From the NCBI GenBank assembly GCA_028687755.1, contig JAQTZL010000002.1:336459-400458 (forward strand): a stretch of 64,000 bases of DNA, read 5' to 3'. The translations under genes were made by a program, and so were the position numbers. The notes below the pieces were generated by a model, which worked only from the letters and a program-made list of their open reading frames with translations, had not been told where the DNA came from and did no database searches. Positions 17,142 through 24,977 of the stretch are shown here, one piece after another. Numbering within the stretch: the stretch's first letter is position 1; the number at the start of each line of letters is the position of its first letter. The stretch is from Candidatus Nanopelagicales bacterium (GTDB lineage Bacteria; Actinomycetota; Actinomycetes; S36-B12).

Positions 17142-20084
17142 GTGGCTTTTAACTTTCCAGGCGGTTCTGCTCCTTCGACTCCATCTGAGGGCGGTGAGCG
17201 AAAGCGCGGTGCACTGTTTCCGACCATCATCATCTTGGGTGTGCTCGTTGTTGCCTTCGTGATCTTCACCGGCTTCTACACCGATCTGTTGTGGTTCGAC
17301 TCCCTAGACATGTCGTCTGTATTCACCACGCAGATCTATACCAAGGTAGGTCTGTTCCTTGCCTTCGCTGTGGTTATGGCACTTGTGGTCTTTGCAGTGA
17401 TGTGGTGGGCGTGGAAGACCCGGCCAGAGTTCCGTGGAATGACACCCGAGCAAGCAAGCCTTGAGCGTTATCGGGATGCCATCGAACCATTTCGCACTCG
17501 TGTAGCAATTGGTATCGCCATTGTGATGGGACTGTTTGCAGGCTTTGCTGCAGCGGCTGAATGGGATGCCTTCTTAATGTGGCGCAACGCCACTGAATTT
17601 GGTCAGGTTGATCCGCAGTTCGGAATGGATCTTTCATTCTTCATTTTCACCCTGCCATTCATTCAGTACCTCCTTGGCTTTGGTTTTGCGGTTCTTCTGC
17701 TGAGTTTGATTGCAGCGGTAGTAGTGCAGTACCTCTATGGCGGTTTGCGTTTGCAGCCAAAGGGCGATCGCGCCACAGGGGCCGCTCAGACTCAGGTTTC
17801 GATTCTCATTGCCCTGATCCTTTTTTTAAAGGCAGTCTCGTATTGGTTCGATCGATTCGCCCTTGATACCCAAAGTCAATCCCTGGTGACCGGCTTTACT
17901 GGTTTGAAGTACACCGATGTGCACGCAGTGTTGCCGTCGCTCAACATCTTGACCTTCGTCGCACTCATCGTCGGTGTGCTGTTCCTCTTTAACGCATTCA
18001 AGCGTTCATGGCCGTTGGCATTCATTGGTCTTGGCTTAATGATCTTGACCAGCATCGTGGTCGGAGTTCTGTATCCGTTGGTGATTCAGCAGTTCCAGGT
18101 TCGTCCAAGTGAGCTTGTAAAAGAGCAGCCATACATTGCGCGAAATATTGATTCAACTCGTGCGGCTTACAACATCGCGGATTCTGATGTAGCGGATTAC
18201 CCAGGCACCGTTGCGCCGCCAACCGCAAAGGTCATCACAGCAAGCCAAGGAACACTCAGCAATATTCGGTTGCTGGACCCAGCTCTGGTTTCACCTACCT
18301 ACAACCAGTTGCAGCAGATTCGCGGCTACTACTCATTCAATGACAAGCTAGATATTGACCGCTACAACCTCACAGGCAAGAAGGTTGATGGTGCTGTTGT
18401 GGCTGTGCGAGAGATCAACCTCAACGGCATTAACGCAGGTCAGCGCAACTGGACCAATGACAAGACGGTGTACACGCACGGCTATGGCTTCGTGGCTGCG
18501 TATGACAACACTGTTCAGGATTCAGGTCAGCCAGATTTCTTCGCCAAAAACATTCCGCCAGTGGGCGCCTTGCAAGCTGAGCAACCACGCGTCTACTTCG
18601 GTGAAAACTCTCCGCTCTACAGCGTGGTTGGTGCACCAAAGGGCCAGCAGCCAGTTGAACTGGATTACCCAGATGATGCAAGCCCAACGGGCCAGAAGAA
18701 CTACACCTACCAAGGAAATGGTGGTGTGCCGATTGGTTCTTTCTTCAATAAGTTGCTCTTTGCCACCAAGTTCCAAGATGGAAACCTGATTCTCTCTGAT
18801 CTGGTGAACACTGATTCGCGAATCCTGTACGAGCGCGATCCATTGACACGCGTTTCGAAAGTTGCCCCATGGCTCACCTTGGATCAAGATCCCTATCCAG
18901 TTGTTGCTGATGGACGCATCAAGTGGATCGTGGATGGATACACCACTTCCAATAACTATCCGTACTCAAGCCGGGTTTCACTTTCAAATGCGACGAGTGA
19001 CTCACTGAATACGCGAACTGTTGGTAGCGGTATTACCCCACTGGATCAAATCAACTACATGCGCAACTCTGTGAAGGCTGTTGTTGATGCCTATGACGGC
19101 ACTGTGACGATGTATGAATGGGATTCAACGGATCCAGTGTTGAAAACCTGGATGAAGGCCTTCCCTGGCACGGTTACGCCACGGGCCCAAATGGATGCCG
19201 ATCTCTTGGCGCATGTGCGCTATCCGCAAGACGTATTTAAGGTGCAGCGCACAATCCTGAGTCGTTATCACGTGACGGACGCATCAACCTTCTACAACGG
19301 CACTGACGTGTGGAATGTTCCATTTGATCCAACCATTGCCACAGCTCAGGTTTTCCAGCCTCCGTACTACTTGACGCTGCAAATGCCTGATCAAAAGTTG
19401 CCGACGTTCTCGCTGACGACAACGTTTTCGCCGCAAGGGCGACAAACGCTCGCTGGCTTCATGGCAGTGAGCTCTGATCCATTGAAGGATTACGGCAAGA
19501 TTCGAGTGCTGCAACTTCCAAGCAACACCACGATTCCTGGGCCGCAGCAGGTGCAAAATGCCTTTGAATCAGACCCAACAGTTTCTTCGCAACTTTCATT
19601 GTTGCGTCGTGGTGGATCTGAAGTCGATCTCGGCAACCTGCTTTCGCTGCCATTCAACAATGGTTTGCTCTATGTCGAGCCGGTGTACTTGCGAGCATCA
19701 GCAGATGGTTTCCCTCTCTTGCAGAAGGTTCTTGTTGGCTATGGTCAAAACGTGGCCCTTGAAGACACGCTTGTGGCTGCTCTAAACAAGGTATTTAGTT
19801 TGAGTCCAGGCGCTGGAGTTGAATCAATTCCGAGCACTGGTGATCTCAAGCCCGAAACAACACCAAAGCCACAGCCAACAACCTCCTCTGATGGAACCGC
19901 GGCTAGTGAGCTCAGTGCTGCGATCGCCGATGCGCAGCGCGCCTATGAAAATGGGTTGGCCGCATTGAAGAACAATGACTTCACGGCCTATGACCAAGCT
20001 CAGAAGCAGTTGGCTGCAGCACTGAAGCGTGCAGCAGCTGCCGAAGCCAAGCTGACGGGTAAGGCCTCGGGTCAATCTGCGTGA
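17142..20084 (+). CDS. UPF0182 family large membrane protein
   Basis: A 980-residue protein of the UPF0182 (COG1615) family. The first about 330 residues contain roughly seven transmembrane helices, and a large extracytoplasmic domain follows (for example QPRVYFGENSPLYSVVG and PYPVVADGRIKWIVDGYTT, highly typical of the family). The C-terminal 90 residues are a Pro/Thr linker and an Ala/Lys-rich helical tail. The function is unknown in any species; it is conserved in Actinobacteria and cyanobacteria. GTG 17142 is used as start; the purine-rich GGGA lies almost adjacent, so initiation may be coupled to the upstream protease gene. It overlaps the following methyltransferase by 4 bp (GTGA). Confidence 0.92.
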   Translation: MAFNFPGGSAPSTPSEGGERKRGALFPTIIILGVLVVAFVIFTGFYTDLLWFDSLDMSSVFTTQIYTKVGLFLAFAVVMALVVFAVMWWAWKTRPEFRGMTPEQASLERYRDAIEPFRTRVAIGIAIVMGLFAGFAAAAEWDAFLMWRNATEFGQVDPQFGMDLSFFIFTLPFIQYLLGFGFAVLLLSLIAAVVVQYLYGGLRLQPKGDRATGAAQTQVSILIALILFLKAVSYWFDRFALDTQSQSLVTGFTGLKYTDVHAVLPSLNILTFVALIVGVLFLFNAFKRSWPLAFIGLGLMILTSIVVGVLYPLVIQQFQVRPSELVKEQPYIARNIDSTRAAYNIADSDVADYPGTVAPPTAKVITASQGTLSNIRLLDPALVSPTYNQLQQIRGYYSFNDKLDIDRYNLTGKKVDGAVVAVREINLNGINAGQRNWTNDKTVYTHGYGFVAAYDNTVQDSGQPDFFAKNIPPVGALQAEQPRVYFGENSPLYSVVGAPKGQQPVELDYPDDASPTGQKNYTYQGNGGVPIGSFFNKLLFATKFQDGNLILSDLVNTDSRILYERDPLTRVSKVAPWLTLDQDPYPVVADGRIKWIVDGYTTSNNYPYSSRVSLSNATSDSLNTRTVGSGITPLDQINYMRNSVKAVVDAYDGTVTMYEWDSTDPVLKTWMKAFPGTVTPRAQMDADLLAHVRYPQDVFKVQRTILSRYHVTDASTFYNGTDVWNVPFDPTIATAQVFQPPYYLTLQMPDQKLPTFSLTTTFSPQGRQTLAGFMAVSSDPLKDYGKIRVLQLPSNTTIPGPQQVQNAFESDPTVSSQLSLLRRGGSEVDLGNLLSLPFNNGLLYVEPVYLRASADGFPLLQKVLVGYGQNVALEDTLVAALNKVFSLSPGAGVESIPSTGDLKPETTPKPQPTTSSDGTAASELSAAIADAQRAYENGLAALKNNDFTAYDQAQKQLAAALKRAAAAEAKLTGKASGQSA

Positions 20085-20701
20085 CAGTTACGCCAGGTAG
20101 TTCGCACTATTGGGATACGCGGTATTCCGATAGTGGTTGGCGTGATGTGAGTTGGTTCCAAGAAACCCCGGAGCCTTCGTTCACAACAATTAAACATGCA
20201 GCGCCCAGTAATGATGCTGCGATTGTTGATGTCGGTGGGGGAGCATCGCTTCTTGTTGACGCACTTGTTAACGATGGATTTACCAATGTCACTGTTGTTG
20301 ATTTAAGTGAGCAAGCGATCAACACGGCGCGCGAGCGCGTAAGCAATCTGAATGCAACCTTCGTTGCAGCAGATGTGCGCACATGGCAGCCGAATCAAAC
20401 CTTTGACGTGTGGCATGACCGTGCGACCTATCACTTCCTCACGGAGTCAAGTGATCAGCAGCAGTACTGGGATCTCGTGCGAGCCAGCCTCAAGTTTGGT
20501 GGCACCTTGATCATTGCGACCTTTGCAGAAGATGGGCCTGAAATGTGTTCAGGGCTGCCAATCCAGCGTTATAGCGCCAAAGAACTCGTCGATGCGATGG
20601 GTGAGGGCTTTAAGGTCACCGAAACCATGCGTCAAACCCACGTCACACCAACTGGTGGCGAACAGAAATTCATCTGGGTGATCGCGACACGAACTCATTA
20701 A
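20081..20701 (+). CDS. Class I SAM-dependent methyltransferase
   Basis: A 206-residue Rossmann-fold methyltransferase. The N-terminal SSHYWDTRYSDSGWRDVSWF matches the family of small methyltransferases whose members start with this WD.RY..G motif. SAM-binding motif I is VDVGGGASLLVDAL; an acidic residue follows in VTVVDLSEQAI and motif III-like AADVRTW. DVWHDRATYHFL occupies the motif IV position. The substrate is unknown. It starts by GTG in a 4-bp overlap with UPF0182 and is probably the last gene of that operon. Confidence 0.85.
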   Translation: MTVTPGSSHYWDTRYSDSGWRDVSWFQETPEPSFTTIKHAAPSNDAAIVDVGGGASLLVDALVNDGFTNVTVVDLSEQAINTARERVSNLNATFVAADVRTWQPNQTFDVWHDRATYHFLTESSDQQQYWDLVRASLKFGGTLIIATFAEDGPEMCSGLPIQRYSAKELVDAMGEGFKVTETMRQTHVTPTGGEQKFIWVIATRTH

Positions 20702-20729
20702 GGCTCGCGTCCAAAAACACGCGCGCCAA

Positions 20730-21791
20730 TTAATCAGTGTGGTGGTCTAAATCGGCATGCTGATCATGGGCCCCCTTGGTTGGATCAGCATGAACCATTG
20801 CCGTGGTGAGTCGAGGAATTTCATGAATGAGTCGATGCTCAGTATCAACAGCGATTTGATGAGCTTGCACAATCGTGAGTTCGTCATCAACGGAGACGCA
20901 AACATCCGCACGTAAGGTGTGGCCGATCCAACGCACGCGAACTTCTCCAACAGCATTCACGCCCGGAGTTCCTGCAGCGACCCCTTCAACGCGATCGACC
21001 AACGCGGGATCAACGCAGTCCATGAGTCGCGAATAAATTTCGCGTATTGCATTGCGCAGTACGAAGAGAATCGCGATGGTAATGATGAGGCCAATGATCG
21101 GGTCAGCTTCAGGAAATCCAAGGCCGATGCCAACCGCGCCTGCAACGACTGCAAGGGAAGTAAATCCATCAGTTCTTGCATGAAGCCCATCGGCAACAAG
21201 TGCTGCGGAACCGATCTGTTTGCCAACGCGAATGCGATAGCGCGCAACAAGTTCGTTGCCTAAGAACCCGATTACTCCTGCAGCGCCGACAAGCCAAACA
21301 TGCGCGACCGTTTGTGGATGAAGCAAACGTTGGATTGCTTCATATCCTGCGATGACAGCAGACAGCGCAATGAACAACACAACTGCAATCCCGGCGAGAT
21401 CCTCGGCTCGGCCATAGCCGTAGGTGTAGCGACGATTCGTGGCTCGACGACCAAGGGTGAAGGCGATTGCGATGGGCACTGCGGTGAGTGCATCAGCGAA
21501 GTTATGAATGGTGTCACTCAGTAGTGCGATCGAACCGGTGAAGGTCACCAGCACGGCTTGTAACACCGCAGTCACTATGAGGGCACCGAATGAAATCAGT
21601 AGCGCGCGCATGCCCTTGCGGCTGGTTTCTAGTTCAGAGTCCATGGACACGATCGCATCGTGGGAATGGGGGGCGATGACGTGCTGAATTCGTGCCCATA
21701 GGCCAAGGCCGTGTTTGTGGGAGTTGCCGGGCTCATGGTCGTGCTCGTGAGCGTGTTCATGATCAGCGTCATCGTGCATCCGTGGATCCAC
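20730..21791 (-). CDS. Cation diffusion facilitator family transporter
   Basis: A 353-residue CDF transporter that exports divalent metals such as Zn, Co or Cd in exchange for protons. The N-terminal cytoplasmic segment is rich in His/Asp (HDDADHEHAHEHDHEPGNSH), a likely metal-sensing or buffering region, and HTD repeats at the C terminus. Six transmembrane helices hold the metal-site motifs LLSDTIHNFADAL and GLHARTDGFTSL, both HxxxD. A C-terminal ferredoxin-like domain follows. The GTG at 21791 is chosen because AAGGAG lies six bases before it; the ATG four codons later is an alternative. It diverges from tRNA-fMet. Confidence 0.9.
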   Translation of the reverse strand: MDPRMHDDADHEHAHEHDHEPGNSHKHGLGLWARIQHVIAPHSHDAIVSMDSELETSRKGMRALLISFGALIVTAVLQAVLVTFTGSIALLSDTIHNFADALTAVPIAIAFTLGRRATNRRYTYGYGRAEDLAGIAVVLFIALSAVIAGYEAIQRLLHPQTVAHVWLVGAAGVIGFLGNELVARYRIRVGKQIGSAALVADGLHARTDGFTSLAVVAGAVGIGLGFPEADPIIGLIITIAILFVLRNAIREIYSRLMDCVDPALVDRVEGVAAGTPGVNAVGEVRVRWIGHTLRADVCVSVDDELTIVQAHQIAVDTEHRLIHEIPRLTTAMVHADPTKGAHDQHADLDHHTD

Positions 21792-21894
21792 TGTGGGCTC
21801 CTTGGGTAGGAAGGCTGCTCTCAGTATGAACCCTGGCCTCGATTTGGGGACCAGCCCCAATTGCCGTATTGTTGCCCAAGCCGTAATCGGCCAC

Positions 21895-21968
21895 CGCGGG
21901 GTGGAGCAGCTCGGTAGCTCGCTGGGCTCATAACCCAGAGGTCACAGGTTCAAATCCTGTCCCCGCTA
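21895..21968 (+). tRNA. Initiator tRNA-fMet (CAT)
   Basis: A full cloverleaf with acceptor strand CGCGGGG and CCCCGC, anticodon loop CTCATAA (CAT), and a T-arm around GGTTCAAATCC. Two initiator hallmarks are present: three consecutive G:C pairs at the base of the anticodon stem (GGG/CCC) and an unpaired first position (C1 opposite T72). The genomic sequence continues CGA rather than CCA after the discriminator. The 3' end is the attachment site of the genomic island that follows. Confidence 0.95.
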
Positions 21969-22317
21969 CGAAAGTAAGGTTCAAGACCCCCTCATTCAGG
22001 GGGTCTTGTCCTATTTTGACCCCATTTTTGGGGCCCCCTTACAGGGGTTTATCGGCGGTTTATGGGCGGTAAATCGGCGGCCCGCAGGGGCACCGTGCAC
22101 CCCTTGCCCCCTGTGCACCCCCCGGGGGTGCACCTCACAAAACCACATCTTGGGCCCGTGCTTTGCACCGCGCCCCGGGGCAGCCCTATGCACCGTGCAT
22201 CCCCTTTTGCTTTCGTCTCGTCCCCGGCCTCCGCCGTGTCGTCCAGCCCTAGCCCACCTGGACCACACCGAAGGAGAACCCATGAACACGCCAGCACCCG
22301 TCCTACAACTTGCGAGG
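21961..22317 (+). repeat. Left-border repeat, copy 1 (island A)
   Basis: It begins with the tRNA 3' end CCCCGCTAC and runs through a rho-independent hairpin, a G/C-rich palindromic segment, an AAGGAG ribosome-binding site and the first about 12 codons of a small ORF (ATG 22282). The same succession recurs at 39883-40242 with clear sequence similarity throughout. In this copy the ORF loses similarity after about 35 bases and shifts into unrelated sequence, as if the original excisionase gene had been cut off. Confidence 0.85.
21983..22007 (+). terminator. Terminator after tRNA-fMet
   Basis: A 10-bp stem AAGACCCCCT / AGGGGGTCTT with a CATTC loop, followed by a T-rich stretch. The same hairpin with loop CACAC recurs at 39905-39929. 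Confidence 0.85.
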
Positions 22318-22375
22318 TACCAAACCGCGCGCGGTACGCAAGAACGTTGCAAAGGTGGTCGGCCGGCCAACTGGA
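22010..22375 (+). other. Island left-end non-coding region with iteron-like palindromes
   Basis: No convincing gene. It contains GTGCACCCCC-C-GGGGGTGCAC (22113-22133), a near-perfect palindrome, a further TGCACCCC at 22096, and a ribosome-binding site followed by the truncated leader ORF at 22282. The palindrome recurs at 40036 and, as a variant, at 39785. Confidence 0.6.
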
Positions 22376-22717
22376 ATGAGCGAGCCGTGGGCAGAACTCT
22401 TCGAGCGAGCCGACGCGTTGACGATCGACGCCCGGGCCACCCAGATCGTCCCCTATTGGGTGTTCCCACCGGACGACGTCACCGTCGCGGGCATGGCTCG
22501 AATCGAACGCCACCTCCCGATCACTCCGTACAGCCGCGAGTCTTCGCGGCTCGAACCGCTGATGGCGAGCCTGGCCTACTACCGGCTGGCATTCGGGCAG
22601 CCGCGACAAGAGGAGCTCGTCCGACACGTACTCGGCCGTATCGAGGATCCCGCCATCCGTGAAGCTCTCGCGGGGATCCGGGTCGACCTCACGCCGCCCA
22701 CGCGCAAGTCGTTGTGA
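22376..22717 (+). CDS. Hypothetical protein at island left end
   Basis: A 113-residue soluble protein starting MSEPWAELFERADALTIDAR, not recognised. The composition and codon pattern look coding: it contains a plausible aromatic core (VPYWVFPPDD) and an amphipathic second half (RQEELVRHVLGRIEDPAIRE). The ATG at 22376 has only a weak ribosome-binding site (GGA). The frame is open further upstream into the border repeat, which may mean the gene lost its original 5' part when the element end recombined. It lies 153 bp upstream of the antitoxin gene on the same strand. Confidence 0.5.
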   Translation: MSEPWAELFERADALTIDARATQIVPYWVFPPDDVTVAGMARIERHLPITPYSRESSRLEPLMASLAYYRLAFGQPRQEELVRHVLGRIEDPAIREALAGIRVDLTPPTRKSL

Positions 22718-22870
22718 GCGCCGACTCCCGCGCCGACCTGGCTGGTCGGAATCGCCACAGGCCGCGTTCGACGTGTTAGCCGGATCTGCAGCAATCCCCT
22801 CGACCCGGCGGGGCTCTCGATACTCACTGCGAGAGGGCAGGCTGCGCATCCTTGCTGATAAGATCAACTT

Positions 22871-23344
22871 ATGACTCTGCTGGCCGAGTACCGCGACGCC
22901 CGCCGCGACGAAGACGTCTCGCGGCTCCGCCGTGTGCTCGCACTCCGCGCCATGGTTGTCACCGGCATGAGTCAACGGCAGATCGCCGAGGCAATCGGCA
23001 TCACCCAGCCCGCGGTTAGCCAGCAACTCAAGTTCGCGCCTGAACTCAACATCGTCCACCCTGAGGTGCTCCTTGAAGCCGCCGCACCGATCCTCAAAGC
23101 CCTCGCCGCGGACCACGGCTACTCGCGACTCGCAGTCTTCGGGTCCGTCGGGCGCCACCAGGCTCGGCAGGACTCCGACATCGACCTGATAGTCGAATCA
23201 CCCGAGAAGACGTCATCGTTCGGCTTCATTCGGTTCAAGCAACTCATCGAGCAGGTTCTCGGCCGCGACATCGACCTAATCGACTACGGCGGACTCAAGT
23301 CGAAGATCGATGACGATATCCGTCGTGAGGCGGTGGCGCTGTGA
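22871..23344 (+). CDS. HTH-MNT nucleotidyltransferase antitoxin (MntA-like)
   Basis: A 157-residue protein with an N-terminal helix-turn-helix (about residues 34-53, SQRQIAEAIGITQPAVSQQL) and a C-terminal minimal nucleotidyltransferase domain. The catalytic signature GSX10DXD is intact: GS at 91-92 and DID at 103-105. MntA antitoxins neutralise their HEPN partner by adding AMP residues to a tyrosine in the toxin. The fused HTH suggests that this one also represses its own operon. TAAGAT (22859-22864) lies seven bases before the ATG, so the transcript is probably leaderless. It overlaps the HEPN gene and heads a five-gene cluster. Confidence 0.88.
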   Translation: MTLLAEYRDARRDEDVSRLRRVLALRAMVVTGMSQRQIAEAIGITQPAVSQQLKFAPELNIVHPEVLLEAAAPILKALAADHGYSRLAVFGSVGRHQARQDSDIDLIVESPEKTSSFGFIRFKQLIEQVLGRDIDLIDYGGLKSKIDDDIRREAVAL

Positions 23345-23715
23345 TGGAACGAAAGGCAGCCAAGGAACTGCTACACATCCAGGGCTGGCTGCAACGAGTA
23401 GGCGAGATCGTCGAACGCGGCAAGGACGCCTACCTCGCCGATGACCTGCTCCAAGAGGCAGGCGACTCTTTAATGATGAAGCTCGGCGAGGCCGCCAACC
23501 GGCTATCCAAGCTTGGCGTCCTTGCGCCCGACCGAGTCGACTGGGCGCTCGCTGTCGCCAACCGCAACTTCATCATCCACCAGTACGATGAGCTCAACCG
23601 CGCCCTAACCTGGCAAACGCTTTCCGTCGACCTTCCCGACTGGAAGGCTTCTCTCCGGTCGTTGTTCGCTGACGCTGACACTGCGCTCTCCGACGAAGCT
23701 GAGGGGGCATCGTGA
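23344..23715 (+). CDS. HEPN-domain toxin (HepT-like)
   Basis: A 123-residue all-helical HEPN protein of the HepT family, typically an RNase toxin. The active-site motif RX4HXY is complete: R74, H79 and Y81 in RNFIIHQYDEL. The tyrosine is the residue modified by MntA in the characterised pair. It starts by ATG overlapping the antitoxin stop (TGATG); a GTG one codon earlier is also possible. It overlaps the downstream SIR2 gene by 4 bp (GTGA). The tight coupling to SIR2 and HerA suggests the pair could be the regulatory or back-up killing part of one larger system. Confidence 0.88.
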   Translation: MERKAAKELLHIQGWLQRVGEIVERGKDAYLADDLLQEAGDSLMMKLGEAANRLSKLGVLAPDRVDWALAVANRNFIIHQYDELNRALTWQTLSVDLPDWKASLRSLFADADTALSDEAEGAS

Positions 23716-24977
23716 CCGAAGTTCGCGTGAATGGAGTGCCCCGCAAGTCTCTACTGAGTGGCCCGGCAGTCGGGATCAGCCCGGACCGGCTCCGCACCAT
23801 CGTCCAGGACTGCCACTTGAACTTCCTAATCGGAGCTGGGACGCCATCGGCGTACTTCGGCGTCCTGGGCAACATCGAGGATGCTCTTTCGCAACTCGCC
23901 GAGTCGACGGCTGATGAAGGTGTGAAGGCAATCGTCAGGGCATCCATCCAGGCGCACTTCTTTGACTCGGTCCTTGCGCCCAACCTAGAGGTGATCGAAC
24001 GAGATGCCAGCACAGAGGAGGTCCTGACTTCCTACGCCAAGTTTCTCCAAACACTGAACCGTATCCTCCTCAAGCGCCATAGCTCGATCCTCGCCAAGCA
24101 GGTCAACGTCTTCACGACCAACGTCGACATGGTTTTCGAAGTTGCTTTCGAGCAGATGGGCATCGACTTCAGCGACGGTTTTAGCGGGAAGATTCGCCCA
24201 CGCTTCGACCTGGGAGACTTCAGTACCATCCGCTTCCGCTTGGCCAGCAGGTTCGAGCAGCGGTCCGAAGTCCCCGTGTTCAACCTGGTCAAGATGCACG
24301 GTTCGGCAGGGTGGCTGCAAGAGGAGCGCTCCGCCGGGAAGGTTGAGATCATTTTCGACCACGGCCTCTCGCTAGTAACCGAGACCAAGGCCGCTTTGAA
24401 TGCTGCGCGAGCTGACCTCATCACGATCGCCAGCAGGGACGATCTCGACACTGACGCACTGATTGCCAAATCCCCGCCAGGTGCCGTCCCTGCGACTGTC
24501 ACTTCATTCTCGGAGTCCTACGCCAAACTGGGCATCGTCAATCCGGACAAGCAGAAGTTCGCCACGACGGTTCTCAACGAGACCTACTACGAGCTGATCC
24601 GGCGGTTCGCGAACGAGTTGGAGAAGGAGAACAGTGCCCTCTTCGTCCACGGGTTCTCTTTCCGCGACGAGCACCTCCGCGACGTTGCCGTCAGGGCTGC
24701 GCGGTCCAACCCGACGCTTCAGGTGATCGTTTTCTGCTACTCGCGCGGCGATCTCGCGAACTACCAGAAGTTGATACCAGATACTGACATCAAGAACGGG
24801 AACATCCAGTTCGTACTGCCGCCGGAACCCGGCGAGGACGAGGATGAGCGGGTGGCGACGCTGGACGTCGTGACGAGCGCCTACTTCGAACCGATCATCG
24901 CCGACAAGTTCCCCGAGGCAGCCCAGCGAATCGAGTTGGACATTCGTGTTCCGAGCGAAGAGGGGACCGGTGTTTGA
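23712..24977 (+). CDS. SIR2-like NADase domain protein
   Basis: A 421-residue protein of the SIR2_2 type used in anti-phage systems to hydrolyse NAD+. Conserved SIR2 features are LIGAGTPSA (about residues 39-47), VFTTNVD (133-139), and KMHGSAGW with the catalytic histidine near residue 196. A later block FVHGFSFRDEHLRDVAVRAA (around 313-332) matches the C-terminal part of this fold. The zinc-ribbon cysteines of true sirtuin deacetylases are absent, favouring NADase over deacetylase. It overlaps the HEPN gene (GTGA) and the HerA gene (8 bp). SIR2 with HerA is a described defence pair whose activation depletes NAD+. Confidence 0.88.
   Translation: MTEVRVNGVPRKSLLSGPAVGISPDRLRTIVQDCHLNFLIGAGTPSAYFGVLGNIEDALSQLAESTADEGVKAIVRASIQAHFFDSVLAPNLEVIERDASTEEVLTSYAKFLQTLNRILLKRHSSILAKQVNVFTTNVDMVFEVAFEQMGIDFSDGFSGKIRPRFDLGDFSTIRFRLASRFEQRSEVPVFNLVKMHGSAGWLQEERSAGKVEIIFDHGLSLVTETKAALNAARADLITIASRDDLDTDALIAKSPPGAVPATVTSFSESYAKLGIVNPDKQKFATTVLNETYYELIRRFANELEKENSALFVHGFSFRDEHLRDVAVRAARSNPTLQVIVFCYSRGDLANYQKLIPDTDIKNGNIQFVLPPEPGEDEDERVATLDVVTSAYFEPIIADKFPEAAQRIELDIRVPSEEGTGV

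Noticed and set aside
22282..22662. The long frame beginning at the leader ORF ATG 22282.
   Set aside because: Only its first about 12 codons are shared with element B. The rest is Arg/Pro-rich and out of frame with the protein-like sequence that starts at 22376.
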